Below, piece after piece: positions 44,432 to 56,127 of a stretch of DNA of 64,000 nt. Origin of the DNA: Aphrocallistes beatrix (taxonomy: Eukaryota > Porifera > Hexactinellida > Sceptrulophora > Aphrocallistidae); NCBI GenBank assembly GCA_963281255.1, contig OY725490.1, forward strand, positions 3,224,001-3,288,000, written 5' to 3'. The notes under the pieces were generated by a model. It worked only from the letters and a program-made list of their open reading frames with translations, made no database searches and was not told the DNA's origin. Positions within the stretch are counted from its first letter, which is position 1; every line of letters starts with the position of its first letter. Position numbers and translations under genes: made by a program.

Positions 44432-46416
44432 TTAGTTAGCAGCATTTTGAGTGGCTCCCTCGCTGGTGTGGTAGGTAGACTTGCGAAGGTTCAAAAGTTT
44501 GACTCGGGCTTTTTCAAGCTTGCTTTCCAGCTCCAACACATTAATAGACATGTCTCTTTCCAGTTTTTTTGCTCGGACGTAGGATAGATTCTTGAAATCT
44601 ATATCTTCATTCTCCTCTATTTGGTGTGCGCCTACCTGAGCGGATGCAATAACCTGCCCCACCTTCTCAGACACCTTTCCAGAAGCTCCTTTCACATTCT
44701 TCAAACTGGGACTGTCCTTATCTGCTTTCACCTGTGACGTCACCACCAACTGCACTGTACTGGCTGAAATGTCCTTGGATACGACCATTAGTTCCTGGTA
44801 TGAGGCCTGGCCGTCCATACAGCGGTCTGCTGTTTCCACCAGATAGGTGGCGCCCTGACCTACAACCTTTGCAGCGGAAATGAGTCCTTCCGTCCAGCGG
44901 TGGTTCTTACGATAGAAGTCCTTCGAAGTCTTCTCTCCACCCTCCGACACGATTTCTCTCTGCAAGTCTTTAGATTTTTCAATCAACAACTTAATGGCCG
45001 CCATTAAGTCCGTACAAGAGCTGAGGATGTTGCCGTTAACCTCCAGCTTTATGCCGGTCAGCTTGTTCCTAGAAGCCTCTAGAATCTCCTGAATGCGGAG
45101 AGCTGCTTGATCCACGGCTAGCGTAGTTTGCGCCATTTCAGATTCGACTTGATCCTCAATCGTGACTGTTTCGTCCTTCTTGAACTCTCCAAGTTCTCGC
45201 TCCAACTGTTGAATGCGTGTGCTGCTCTGATCTAGTTGGGCCTCGTACGTAGTTGTCTTGCTCATGAATTCCGCGCGAACTGAGTCCAACTCTTGTTCAC
45301 GAAGCTCTAACTTCTGCTCATTTTCGCTGTAACTAATATTTTTCGCATTTAACTCACTTTCTAATTCTGTTTGCTTTGCAGCTCCCGTCTCTGCCATTTC
45401 TAGGCCATATTTTAACTGCGCGATCTCTTCTCTGTACTGAGCTAACTCTCCTTCAGACTCCATTCGGCTGTCCTGCATCTCACTCTTCAGCAGTGATTCT
45501 TGCTCGCCTTTAGACTCCAGCATTATACTCATGTGCTGCACTTGTCCATCCAACTCCTCTCTATCGCTGACCGCACTGCTAAGATCCTCATTCGCTTTGC
45601 TAAGCTGCTGTTTCACCTGTCCGTGTGTCTTCAACAGTTTCACATGCTCCTCTCGAAGTTCAAAGTACATTTTCTTTGCTTTTTCAAGGGTTTCATCTAG
45701 TTTAGCCTTTTGCTTATTCAGATCTACTTCCATCTTAGTTCTCTCTCTGAGTGAGTCCACTTCTAACTCCAGCCTTTGTTTCTCTTCCATCGCTGTTTCT
45801 CTGCTTCTTTTCAACTCCTCCAACGCTCGTAGTAACTGAATCACCTTCGTGTTTAGTGCAGCAACTTCAGAATCCTTCGCGATTCCCTTCTCTTCCAAAT
45901 CCTCGAGTTGCTGCTTCAGTTCCAGATTCTCTCTCAGTAACTGTTCTATCAGATCATCCTTTCCACTCTCCTCGGCTTGAGGAACTTCTGAGAATGAAGG
46001 TATTTCTTCACTGACTGGAGACATGATCGGTTCTTCGAAGTTTCGCTCTTCTATCACAAAGATTGGCGGATCTATATCGAACTCTCGAATCTTAGTTAAA
46101 GAGCTGACATAGCTGAGAGCTTTAGAAGAGAGTAGAAACTTTCTCATAGCAGTGTAGTGCCGGTAATACCTATTTCTGTGTCCAGCCAGCAGGTCCGCAG
46201 GGAGGTTCGAATGCAGCAGCTGCATCACATGGTAGCTTAAGTCGTACAGTCCATTCTGATCCTCTATCACGGGGACGAGGGGAGCTACCCTGCACTGGGC
46301 TACCTGGATGGAGTAGCCCTTCGAGGGGTCTAGCTCTCCGAATATAGCGCCTTGTAGGGAGAGGAGTGCACTCTCGTATTCAAGAATGTCCACTTCCATC
46401 TGGAACAGGTGATCTC
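44432..46416 (-). CDS. HIP1/HIP1R/Sla2 endocytic adaptor, exon 2
   Basis: After acceptor CTATAG the exon continues the ANTH domain (VDILEYESALLSLQGAIFGE, LPADLLAGHRNRYYRHYTAM), then a coiled coil of about 280 residues (ENLELKQQLEDLEEKG onward) and a C-terminal talin-like I/LWEQ actin-binding domain (SKDFYRKNHRWTEGLISAAK, VGQGATYLVETADRC, SYVRAKKLERDMS). It ends in TAA. This is the HIP1/HIP1R/Sla2 layout: a protein linking PIP2 membranes, clathrin light chain and F-actin during endocytosis. With exon 1 the protein is 846 residues, somewhat shorter than the vertebrate proteins because of a shorter middle part. It is nested antisense in SF1 intron 13. Confidence 0.92.
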
Positions 46417-46517
46417 CTATAGCATATCACAGTGATTATAATCGTACTCGTTGGATAGTCGCAGTAAATAGATTAATGACTCATTTTGCTAGAAACAATT
46501 ATATTATTTTGACTAAC

Positions 46518-47073
46518 CTGAGGTGAACTTGATGTGAGGGAGCTCAACTTTAAAGGTACAAGGGATTTGTGGGTATTTTACATGGAACTTTATCTTCTCA
46601 ATCACGACACGTAGGTACGTGAGACACAGTTTGTTGTAGCCACCTTGAAACATGGACCATCTCTTCTGTAAAGTATTGAGATAGGAGAGGTATTTGGTGC
46701 TGCGAGATATAGACTTGTTGTGTCCATCTCTCAGGACTCGGTGCAGCACGTAGATAGCTTTCCAGCACACGAGGGCAGTGCTGGCCAGGTCGTGCTTGCT
46801 TAGCGAAGTCCAGAACACGTTGCAACCTTGTTCTTTCCAGGTCGCTATTATGACAGAGCGGATGTGTTTCTCTTTAGGGGGACATTCGGTTTTGTTGAGG
46901 AGTTTGTCTATTGCATCTTGGACCTCTTTAACCATCGATTCTGAAATTATGACCTGAGTGGAACTGGTAGAATGCCTCAGTTCTTTCGGTATGTTGATCC
47001 CCACTCCTGATTCTTGTCTTTGAATCGAAGCATCGGTTTGAAACGGCAATCTGGTATCAACATTGCTAGCCAT
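46518..47073 (-). CDS. HIP1/HIP1R/Sla2 endocytic adaptor, exon 1 (ANTH domain)
   Basis: Starts at the ATG at 47073 (MASNVDTRLP). Encodes the first ANTH helices: KEKHIRSVIIATWKEQGCNV, STALVCWKAIYVLHRVLRDG and GYNKLCLTYLRVVIEKIKFH. The helix-1 KEKH motif contributes to phosphoinositide binding in the family. The donor GTTAGT leads over a 101-bp intron to 46416, and the joined phase is continuous (TSG/DHLFQ). Confidence 0.92.
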
Positions 47074-48048
47074 TCTAATTCTGATCAAAATGAAATCAAA
47101 AACTCAGCTAAGTCTAATACTGATTCAGGTGCATTAGCTGTACTATATATTGTCCTATTCTTCTATTGTATCGTTTAAAGTTACCAAGATTTGTGAAATA
47201 TTTAAACTCAATTATCATACTGAATTCTCCTTACTGCCACCGCATTATTCCATCACCTCACCTATAAGGTTTGGGTTTACATCTACATATCTATGTCTAT
47301 TTCTTGATAACATAAAATATCTAAATTGAAATGATAAATGGATTGATGCAAATTACTTAACTTACGAGGCAACCACATGAAATTATTCAATTACTTACAA
47401 AGATTCTCAATGCGTCATCCATTCACAATGTACTAGATAATAAATTCATAATATAATAGAGTATAAAGTTTAAGTCTAGCTAATACGTAGCCAGATTCGT
47501 ATGAAGATCATAGCATCTTAGATAGTTCACGAAGATAACGAGAATTTCAATTAACGTTGACAAATATATCTTTCTGAGGTATCATACTGAAAACCATAGT
47601 AATGAAACCAACGAGTTTCGAGATAAATAAATAACATGCGTGAATGGCGGCTGAAATGACCCAACACTCAGTGCGTACCTTAGTACATATGTTAATACGT
47701 ATGCCATGAAATAGTTACTCACAGTTTTCAATATGTGATATAGAATTTTGTATAATAGTTGTGGTAAAATATCCAATGTTAGCTGTTGAAATACAATTTA
47801 CTATTGAAATTTTACTGGTGCGAAAATTGTGTGAAAATTTTGTTTAGTCGCAGAAAGCTAATCTTGGGCATACTCGAAGATTGTCATTACGGAATTAATT
47901 AATACGTCACATGTAATAAAAAGTAGAAATTTAAATATCATATGTATAATTACTCGTAGTAACTAACATATTTCACTGATGATACCATCACAAAAAAAAA
48001 AGATGAGTCATTGATAAATTATTTATGCAGCATTTTGAATTTTGTATA
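47074..48048. other. Upstream of HIP1-like gene, within SF1 intron 13
   Basis: AT-rich and without recognised genes; it should contain the promoter of the HIP1-like gene. No repeat family recognised. Confidence 0.35.
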
Positions 48049-48425
48049 CACTGTCTGGCCAAAAGTATTGGAACACTGGAATTTTCTCATCATAATAATA
48101 ATAATAAAATGGGCATAATTGTGAAGGAGAATCCATCCAAATTCTGCCATTTAATGCTTTTCTGATATTAAATTCGTGTTCTACGCATTCCAATTATCCA
48201 GGATATAAGCTTTCTGAAGATAGTTTATTTACGAATGTTGATTTTTGGCATGTGGGAGTCTTTTGGCTATGGCTCCACTAAGTTCTGACCTCAGACGAAA
48301 ATGTCGACCCATCATGGAATTATGACGTCATTGTCACCTTTTTCAGAATTAGAAATTTCAGTTTTTCGACTATAACAGCCATTTTAGGTGATAGAAGGCT
48401 GAAATTTTAATAGAATGTAAGCCTA
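48049..48425. mobile_element. Solo Tc1-like end followed by foldback-family fragment
   Basis: CACTGTCTGGCCAAAAGTAT after TA at 48047 is a Tc1-like terminus without a partner. From about 48238 the sequence GTGGGAGTCTTTTGGCTATG through TTATGACGTCATTGTCACC and GTGATAGAAGGCTGAAATTT is an arm segment of the foldback family at 7150. Confidence 0.6.
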
Positions 48426-48581
48426 GCGTACCCCAGTTTGAATACCACTGCACTAGACCATATTGACATGGCCTGCTGCCAACGTTCTCAATTAACCAGC
48501 CCGAGACACAGCATTACCTATGACTCGTTCTTACTGTTAAGTCCCACTTGAGAAGATATCTATCAACTTATTGTATTACAG

Positions 48582-49000
48582 GTAATTGGTCATCACAGAA
48601 CCCCAACCCCCCTCCTCCTGGTGGATCCTACCCCAGCACCACGCCCACATCTCAGTCTCAGTCACAGTCACAGTACCCTCCCCAGCACGCGCACCCGTAC
48701 TACCAGTACCAGAACGCCTCAGGCAGCTACGCCGGGTATCCCCAGCCTGCCGCCTACGCGCCCCCTCAGCAGCAAGGGTACTCATCCGCGCAAGGATACG
48801 ATAGCGTAGCACAGCAACAGCAGCAGCAGCATGGAATGGGATATGCTGACTCTCAAACAGCCCCGCAGACCTCAGCAGCTCAGGGACCGCCTGCTACCGC
48901 CAGCACTCACAAGGAACCGACTATCACGCTAGCGACTGCGGCCCCGCCTCTCCCACAGGCAGGAACTGATGACGGAAGAGTTTACAACTACGGAGCTTGG
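48582..49000 (+). CDS. SF1: SF1 exon 14, Pro/Gln-rich tail
   Basis: Begins NWSSQNPNPPPPGGSYPS after TATTACAG, with Gln and Pro runs, and ends YNYGAW before GTATGC. If that donor is not used the frame runs on to TAA at 49114 through the MITE, giving an alternative terminus. Membership in SF1 is inferred from strand, phase and composition. Confidence 0.7.
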
Positions 49001-49061
49001 GTATGCTGTTTCATATTTTTATCTGTGGTATTTGATAAAATAGAGACCTATACATTCATAG

Positions 49062-49619
49062 CAGAGTTGCACGCGGGCCGGAATTTGAGTAAATCCAGCC
49101 CGCAGTTTTATTAAATTTTACTCGTGGCCCAGCCCGCGGCCCGCAGCCCGCAACAGGCCCGCGAATATCCAGAACATTTGTTTCGCCATACAAATCTTTG
49201 TGTACTACAGAGAATACGTATTGAGAAAGACTATAGGTATTTTAATAAACTAATGAAATAATCTTAACATAATCCAGCACGATGGGCTGAAGCAATAAAT
49301 TCTAATGCAGACACATATTTCGGCGAAAGCAGAGATCTCCTAGCGGTTATTATAAGTCCGGTATGCGAAAAGTCTCGTTCTGATTGAGCAGAACTGGCTG
49401 GACAACAGATGACTTGGCGAACAATTTGCAGATAAACTATTGTTAGGATGGACGACTAATATCTAGTAAATATCTTACAATCGTTGATTATAAACTCAGT
49501 ACTATCAGGTATTGTGCGGGCCTAAGGCCCGCGACAAAAAAACTCGGCCCGCAAAGCCCGCAGGCCTATATAATACTCGGCCCGCAACTGCGGGCCGGCC
49601 CGCCCCGCATGCAACTCTG
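49062..49619. mobile_element. hAT-like MITE with GC-rich ends, 558 bp
   Basis: Ends CAGAGTTGCACGCGGGCCGG and the complement of CAGAGTTGCATGCGGGGCGG, with perfect 8-bp flanks ATTCATAG at 49054-49061 and 49620-49627. Both subterminal regions are packed with GGCCCGC/GCGGGCC repeats, far above local GC. No transposase frame. Confidence 0.88.
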
Positions 49620-49764
49620 ATTCATAGAGCATTTGCTCGTAAGCATTGTCCAAAGACCTCCAACTATGCACTCCCATTACGTCAACGAAGCTCGAATTTC
49701 CAATCTATTCCTATTCAATTATCTGCATAATTCTGCCCCATCTTTAAACTTCTACGTACGTATT

Positions 49765-49960
49765 TAAGGGTGCGAATAGTCTGGCGCTCGAGGGTGGAGG
49801 GTGGTATCCTAGGTTCGATCACCATTAGGCTTAACCGGCCACGTCCAATAGTTCACTGTAGGGTGCAAGCGGGAGCGCAAGTTTTGCCCTTTCACTCTCG
49901 GAAAGACACACCAACGCTCCCATTCTGGGTTTCGCTCCGAGCGCTCTTGGTCATAAGAAT
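49765..49960 (+). repeat. Possible tRNA-derived SINE
   Basis: GGTTCGATCACC at 49811 resembles a Pol III B box, and TCTGGCGCTCGAGGG about 30 bp upstream could be a weak A box. No cloverleaf can be folded by eye, so I do not call a tRNA gene. Confidence 0.3.
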
Positions 49961-50185
49961 TAATAGAAGTATAGTAAAGGTCCTGTGACAATACAGTCGT
50001 TAGACGTATACTTAATTCAAAATAGAGAATTTTCTCAAGGTGTATGCATGACCATTTAATTCAACACATTCCCATATACAATTTTTGCTAATTAAACCAG
50101 GCGAGATTATTTCAAATGTATGTTTATATAAAGTCAATTATCTGTAAAATTGTTACAGTTACAGCATTTAAAACCCCATTATATA

Positions 50186-50671
50186 CACTGCCCTACCAAA
50201 AGTATTCGTACACTTAATATTTCCTTCAATATTTCCCATTAAAATAGTACTAAATGCGTCTATTACTGAACTGTCATGCAGTTAAACTAGACGAGATACA
50301 GTATATTTGATTTCAGATTCGTATTCTACGCATTTGAATTACCTATTTTAGAGTTTTCAAATCAATTAAGTTTTAACTATGCCGAAATTTATCATCCTGT
50401 GCTACCCTGTGTCACCTATCACCATCTGCTACAGTGGTTGAGACTCTAGAAAAGTGGTACATGGTGGCACAGGTCGGGAATTTTAACCTTGGCAATTAGC
50501 AATTGATTTGAAACTTCGAAAATAGGTAATTCAAATGCGTAGAATACGAATCTGAAATCAAATATACTATATCTCTTATATTTTAACTGCATGATCATTC
50601 TTTAATATAGCCATTTTAGTACTATATTAATTGGAAATATTGAGGTGTACGAATACTTTGGTAGGGCAGTG
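50186..50671. mobile_element. Tc1-like MITE, 486 bp, TA target
   Basis: Inverted ends CACTGCCCTACCAAAAGTAT and its mirror, TA on both sides, arms of about 190 bp. Sister in ends and size to 8587-9061. Confidence 0.8.
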
Positions 50672-50777
50672 TACGTATAGTACTTACTTTCTAAACTCTC
50701 CAATTACGAAAGTTTTGGATTAAAGCTAAATTGTTCGTTTGTTTGATGTAAATCAATTAACGACCAGATTCCAAATA

Positions 50778-50911
50778 CAGTAGATATTGGATATAGGGAT
50801 AATTTTCGGTTTGAGGTGCCCCAGTCGATGACGTTCCAGACTAATCTTATTGGATAGTGATAATTTGATCAAAAAATTCCCTTTCACTATCACTATATCC
50901 AATATCTATTG
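50778..50911. mobile_element. pogo-like MITE, 134 bp
   Basis: CAGTAGATATTGGATATAGG at the left and CTATATCCAATATCTATTG at the right, with TA at both flanks. Confidence 0.6.
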
Positions 50912-51858
50912 TACATACGTTTAGATTGATAATATCGGGAAATAGCTGGAGAATACGTCAGAATACTAATAGAAAAGACTTTCATACAAGTACCCTAATA
51001 TTGATACATAAGTGAGAATTCCGAAGATCATTCAATGCGAATATTCTTTTGCTGGGAAATTTCTACAATTGATAATTTCTGATATTTACTTTCAATTATA
51101 ATAATCAATTTTTACTTAGTCAACCAATTAGAGCTCTGTCGAAATGTCAACGCTAAAACGATGATTTATTAGATGCACAACAATTGTGATTTTTAATTAA
51201 TCATTGTCGTTTTACTTAAGAGAATTACAAAATGAGACAAACATTCAAAATTATGTACTTCTATCTTAATTAACTAATCAAGATGAACATGATTTGTTTC
51301 CAAATTCTCGGTAAAATGTTGCCTAGACACATTACAATCTAATAATTCATCAAAAACTGTTCTTGATAATTTATTCAATATTTTACTCAACCAATAAATT
51401 ATAATAATTGAAATTTAGTTGAGTTCATCGCTTCTAGAAATACACAACTGTAGACTAATCATGAGCAAAATAAACAGACACACCAGACAGGCGATAGGTG
51501 GTGATTACATGCTTAAGTGGACTGTACCAAAGTGACTGCTATGTTCTAGCAGGATTCTATTCATTTATTCAAGGAGACAATATAGCATAGATGCGCAGTT
51601 CTGTAATAGTCCGTGACTCATGTTCTTTTTTAGTTTAGAAGATAATGAGTTTTATAATTTGAATTTCAGTTTTTCGATAAAAGTTTGATGTTTGAATAAC
51701 AGCACCATGAACTAAAATCCTTACTCATCTCTTATTCATTAGTATTTATAGTATCATAGTTTTGTTATTATTTATACGAGAATTGCTACTCTCATCATAA
51801 ACTTGTTAAGTCGTTTTCTAACAGAGATGAAATGTTTAACATTGACATCATTTGACAT
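50912..51858. other. Intergenic, nothing recognised
   Basis: AT-rich unique sequence without an open frame, splice-bounded exon or repeat family that I recognise. Confidence 0.4.
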
Positions 51859-52062
51859 CTCAGTTGACTAATTCGTTAAAAAATGGCAAAGAATTATGAA
51901 TTAATCAATCATTAGCTGAGTTGACTAATTCATAATTCAGGAATTATGAATTATTCGAAAAATTCATTCATATAATTCATGATATTTCCTTGTAAAAAAC
52001 TTCAACTTCAATTTTGAATAATTATTCGAATTATTCATTAATTCGTGAATTAGTCAACTTAG
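51859..52062. mobile_element. hAT-like MITE, 204 bp
   Basis: CTCAGTTGACTAATTCG and GAATTAGTCAACTTAG are inverted ends of the family at 40571. Flanks TTTGACAT and TTCGACAT match at 7 of 8 bases. A second internal copy of GAGTTGACTAATTCAT begins near 51916. Confidence 0.65.
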
Positions 52063-52081
52063 TTCGACATTTAAATCTTCA

Positions 52082-52140
52082 AGTACTGTAGCCCTGGTCC
52101 TGTTGTATTCTATACAACAGGACCAGGGGCCTACAGTACT
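52082..52140. repeat. Near-perfect 59-bp hairpin
   Basis: AGTACTGTAG plus CCCTGGTCCTGTTGTA pairs with TACAACAGGACCAGGG plus CTACAGTACT, leaving a loop of about six bases and a 1-2-base bulge. A hAT-like terminus (GGGAACCACTG) follows at once, so it may be part of a MITE; a microRNA-like precursor is an alternative. Confidence 0.6.
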
Positions 52141-54512
52141 CGGAGAATGGGAACCACTGATCTGTGTAGGCTTGTCGAGTGTCAATATTTCTACTGTTTT
52201 ATATCCCCAATTTGTTCCTGGTATTATGTAAGTATACAAAAATAAGGTGAGACCACCTTGGGAAGGGATCAGAGTGCACAAAATGTCCATTAATTGTGGA
52301 GGCAAGCAAGTGTAGCTGGTTTGTACTAAATTTACAAAAATAATCGACACCACTACTATTTTCAATTTATTTAACCAAATTGTTGGATAAATTCCAAATT
52401 TACTGATAATATAAATAGTGAATCCTGGAATATTCGTCGACGGAATTTTCGTCGAAAATGTTCGAAAACGCCAAAGGATTTTTCACCGAACGGATTCCAT
52501 TGACAAAAAATCCGTCGACGAAAATTCCGTTTACCATAAATATGCTCCACGAATCAGGTGAATTGGTGAGAAAGCAATCTTATTGTTGCGTTAAGCCACA
52601 AAATGCTGAGCGTGTGACTAATCAAGTCACCAAATTTGGAATTAAAGTTAATCAATTTAGATATGTATTTAAAACTGATGGCAGATCTCTGATATAGAAT
52701 GAGTAGCGCAAAAAAATTGTTGAGCAATCTGATAAGAATTTTTATCACTAAAGAGAGTAGAATGTGTGGAGTTCTTAATTTGATAATACAAAATTCCTAA
52801 CAGACAGATTATAGATACTATAACATTCGCAGACATCTTCAATTTGTCCGTTTCCTCAACATTCCCGATAGTCTAACGATCAGAAACTAGCTCAAAAGCC
52901 CCTAAATAGTGCTACCACAGGCTAGTACCCAACTAATAATCTGCATAGAACATTCTTACAGGTCTGGATAAAGTAACCCGATACAAATTACTCATTTGGG
53001 AATCCTTATGGGTTATCCAGATTACACACACTACGTACTGTCTCTGATGCCAGCTGCCCTGCAAGGTATTTTCACTGGTCAGCAAATAGATGCTTAAAAC
53101 ATTAACTTGGACTTTTATAATCATGTGCTAATTACGTTAAAATATGTTCTTATAGGTTAGTATTAAATTTACCATCAGGCATGTGGTATCCCCTGATTAC
53201 AAGTTGGCTTTGATTCTTATCTTAGAATATTTTAAACGTGTTAGCTGATTTAACCTTATATTAAAGAAAACAATGAATCTCAATGCCCTTTGGATGGAAT
53301 CATCTTTGAATCTTCGAAAATAGAAACAAACTCAGAGAATAGTGCCATGGAGTAACTTCATTCATTCTAGCTACTTTGTCAGGTATTCGCTTCATTTTGT
53401 ATTGGAATTTGATGAACAATCATATTAATTTAAAGCTTATGGAATGGATTAGTAATTTATTACAAACATTATGACGTAATCACACTTTGTTGTCTTAATT
53501 TGTCATCTCCATTAGAAAACTTATCACCTGCTGAAGCCATAGGCTCAACTAGATCCATTTTAAGGAACACCCAGCAATCAGATCCTAGTTGCCTCTATGT
53601 CTGAAGTCAGTTGCTCGTACCTTCTCGGTAAAAGCATGATTATGTTGATTGTAAGATGTAGAAGTAGTATCCACTCTCCATCTAGGCAGGAACATAGAAT
53701 ATCTAATTTGGGTAACTCACAACACGAAGCACAACGCAAAAGAATACATATTTATACCCAAAACTGAATTTACGCGTATAATCGACATATCTTAGTAGAT
53801 GCTGGAACTCTCCTAGGAAATAGTGTTGGTGACCGGCATTGCAGTCATAAACGCGTCGTCCATTTTAGAACTCCACTATACCTATATTAGACTAATTAAT
53901 AGATTAATACTGAGCAGAGTGTATCCAAGGTGGTAAGCATTTACACATGCATTGTGATACAAATCGTTTGAATTGAGGGTTATGTAGTGAGATAACATTT
54001 TTCTTAAATTATGTGACACGAAGAGATTGGAGAGTTAAGAGTTGTCACATGCAATTATATATGCACCACCTCAATGTGACAGCACACCACCAGAAGCGAA
54101 TATTGGCTACGCCACTACAAAAAAAAGGGCAAACTGATCTCTTTGAAATCGATCGTATTCGATAGTGTAACGATCTCAAGTTGTGTCTAGCTAAAAGTGG
54201 TTTACATATCGTATGGCCATATATGTATTCTCTTACATATACGTATTTCATTGTACAACGTCTTCCAATAATGTTGTAATGGACATACACATCTGTTTGC
54301 TATAACATTATGTGTTGAGGTCAAAGCCACGTCAATATCGTTTCAACTTCACTTTCAGCAAGCATCTTGAGAGTATTTATTACATTGAACTACCATTACT
54401 ACTATCTAATTTCATTAGTAACGTCACATCAAGACAGAGTCACTGAGTATTGTTTTATTAAACTGAAAGATCGAAATGTAAATAAATCTTCCATGGACAA
54501 AATTGAAAAGAG
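52141..54512. other. Intergenic, no gene recognised
   Basis: Inverted GTCGACGGAATTTTCGTCGA-like and CCGTCGACGAAAATTCCG segments lie at 52436-52535, a probable small MITE relic. Short frames here lack support. Confidence 0.4.
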
Positions 54513-54518
54513 TATAAA
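54513..54518 (+). promoter_or_regulatory. Probable TATA box of bZIP-like gene
   Basis: TATAAA (in GAGTATAAAAG) 32 bp before the start codon at 54550; the short leader fits. Confidence 0.5.
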
Positions 54519-54549
54519 AGTTTCCTAAACTCTCACCAGACAACAATAA

Positions 54550-54978
54550 ATGGTTTCTAAATATCCAATCTTAAATATTCTCCTTGAATTGGAAGGCAAA
54601 GACCTGATTGCCCAACCAATAAAGGATCTGAGGAAAAAGTTAAAAGATTCTTGTGAATTGTACGGCATTGATGATGTAAAGGAGATTAATTCTCTACTCT
54701 CGAAAGAGAGAAGGCGTGAAAAAAAGGCGATATATTCCGCACAAGAGCGTGAGAGGAATGATTGCAAATATAAAAATATTGAAATTGACTTGGGAAATTT
54801 GGAAGAAGACGCTCAGGAACTGAGAGGAGAGAGATTGAAATTGATAAACGAAATCAATTACTACCAGAAACAGATGAATGACCTGCGAAACGAATCTGAT
54901 ATCGTTTGCTGTTCCTACGCTGACCAGTTAGATATGCTTTCCAAGGACATTCTGGAGCTGTTGGAACCCACTCCGTAA
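54550..54978 (+). CDS. Small CNC/Maf-like bZIP protein, divergent member (142 aa)
   Basis: Intronless, ATG at 54550, TAA at 54976. Residues about 20-38 (AQPIKDLRKKLKDSCELYG) resemble the helix before the basic region in CNC/Maf proteins. Then RERRREKKAIYSAQERERN aligns without gaps to the basic region RRRGKNKVAAQNCRKRK of CNC factors. A leucine-zipper-like coiled coil follows (IEIDLGNLEEDAQELRGERL). The Asn and Cys of the usual NxxAAxxCR signature are Lys and Glu here; the Arg is kept. The C terminus LSKDILELLEPTP matches the SPEILEMLLQP end of the other copies. No activation domain is present. DNA binding is doubtful; heterodimerisation is an inference. Confidence 0.6.
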   Translation: MVSKYPILNILLELEGKDLIAQPIKDLRKKLKDSCELYGIDDVKEINSLLSKERRREKKAIYSAQERERNDCKYKNIEIDLGNLEEDAQELRGERLKLINEINYYQKQMNDLRNESDIVCCSYADQLDMLSKDILELLEPTP

Positions 54979-55973
54979 TTCTCCTGAAAACCCTTCATAT
55001 TAGTTCATAATAAGCGCATGCAAGCGATGCCGCACAAAGATTCAATTGATTGTTTCATTGATTCTAATCACGCAACTTATTTTTTTGATATGCATTCTTA
55101 ATTGCTATTGCCAAATTGCTATTAATGCTGATTACATTATTCTCAATAACCTCCTTTCTAATTAATGGTAAAAATTACAGGTTCAAACAAGGTATAAAGG
55201 TGATTGATTTCACTTGACAAATACAAATAAATTTGTCAAAGACAATGTTACATTAATGAATAAATATTTACTGTAAAAATCTAGATTAAAATAGGATTTT
55301 TAAGCCAAGAGTTTCAAAGAGTAAATTAATAAATGTGTTAGCGAATGATAATTCTTGTTAGAAATTTAGTCGCTTCTTCGAAACTTCTCTGCTTCACCTT
55401 AGAGTCTTAGACCAAGTCCTCTCAGAACCTCTGTAGATATCTTTCAAATAACTAGTTACAATGTACAGCTATAATGCAATTATAAATATATAATAAATGA
55501 TTTATCAACACCTGATTCAATCCAATTCTATACCCCCTTCATAAATTAATACAGATTAATGAATGTAGTTAACTTTGAATTTAGGACTAAGATCCTTCGT
55601 ATAATTCGTTAGAGAATTTTATACTTATTTTGAAGATATCATTGCATTTTCAAATATATCGCCTGTTTAAAAGTGAAAAGTTTCAGTATCTAATGATATT
55701 CTGGATAAACAAATAAACTATGTATAAGTTACATGAAGCATAATATGTTGATTTGGAATCCATGATATAATTAATAAATACAACTTGGCATAGTCATACC
55801 AGATCGCGAGCCCGAACGGACCTCTACTATACAGGACTAACCTTGATTCTTTCTCTTTCATTGTCATTATATTTTTTCGAGTCGACGCACTGGAATGGGA
55901 ATTGTGTGCGCAATTGTTCCTAAGTAACTGGCGTTAACTTAATAGATTTTTTCATCTACATAAGTACCAAATG
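54979..55973. other. Intergenic, nothing recognised
   Basis: AT-rich (about 55000-55800 especially). No gene or known repeat seen. Confidence 0.4.
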
Positions 55974-56127
55974 CAGTGTTTCCCGCCGAGCGCGTTAAGC
56001 GCGCTATTTAGCACGCTTAGATTGTCGAATAATGTGATTTTGTAGTGAAATAGTGCAATTTACCCGAATAAACAGCACAAAAATTGCAAAATTAACGCGC
56101 TTTCCAATAATCCTGAGGGAAACACTG
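55974..56127. mobile_element. hAT-like MITE, 154 bp
   Basis: CAGTGTTTCCC at the left and GGGAAACACTG at the right are exact inverted ends of hAT type. Flanks ACCAAATG and ACCAATGT agree if one base slipped. GC-rich GCGCGTTAAGCGCGC follows the left end. Confidence 0.65.

Larger units (their letters stand above)
23732..49000 (+). other. SF1: Splicing factor SF1/BBP gene, span of 14 recognised exons
   Basis: SF1 binds the branch-point sequence and U2AF2 during early spliceosome assembly. The exons listed separately give 672 codons in consistent phase: a U2AF-ligand motif (KKKKASRWGD), the helix-hairpin region, KH and QUA2 domains, two zinc knuckles, an RGG/Gly-rich exon and a long Pro/Gln/Tyr-rich tail. 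Introns 2 (10.4 kb) and 13 (6.8 kb) contain five other genes. After 49000 the frame runs into a MITE, so a final exon or 3' end downstream was not found. Confidence 0.9.

Noticed and set aside
49800..49830. tRNA gene suggested by GGTTCGATCACC
   Set aside because: No acceptor stem or cloverleaf; kept only as a possible SINE.
52458..52697. 79-residue frame at 52458
   Set aside because: Begins in a repeat-like GTCGACG palindrome, has no homology I recognise and no splice or promoter support.
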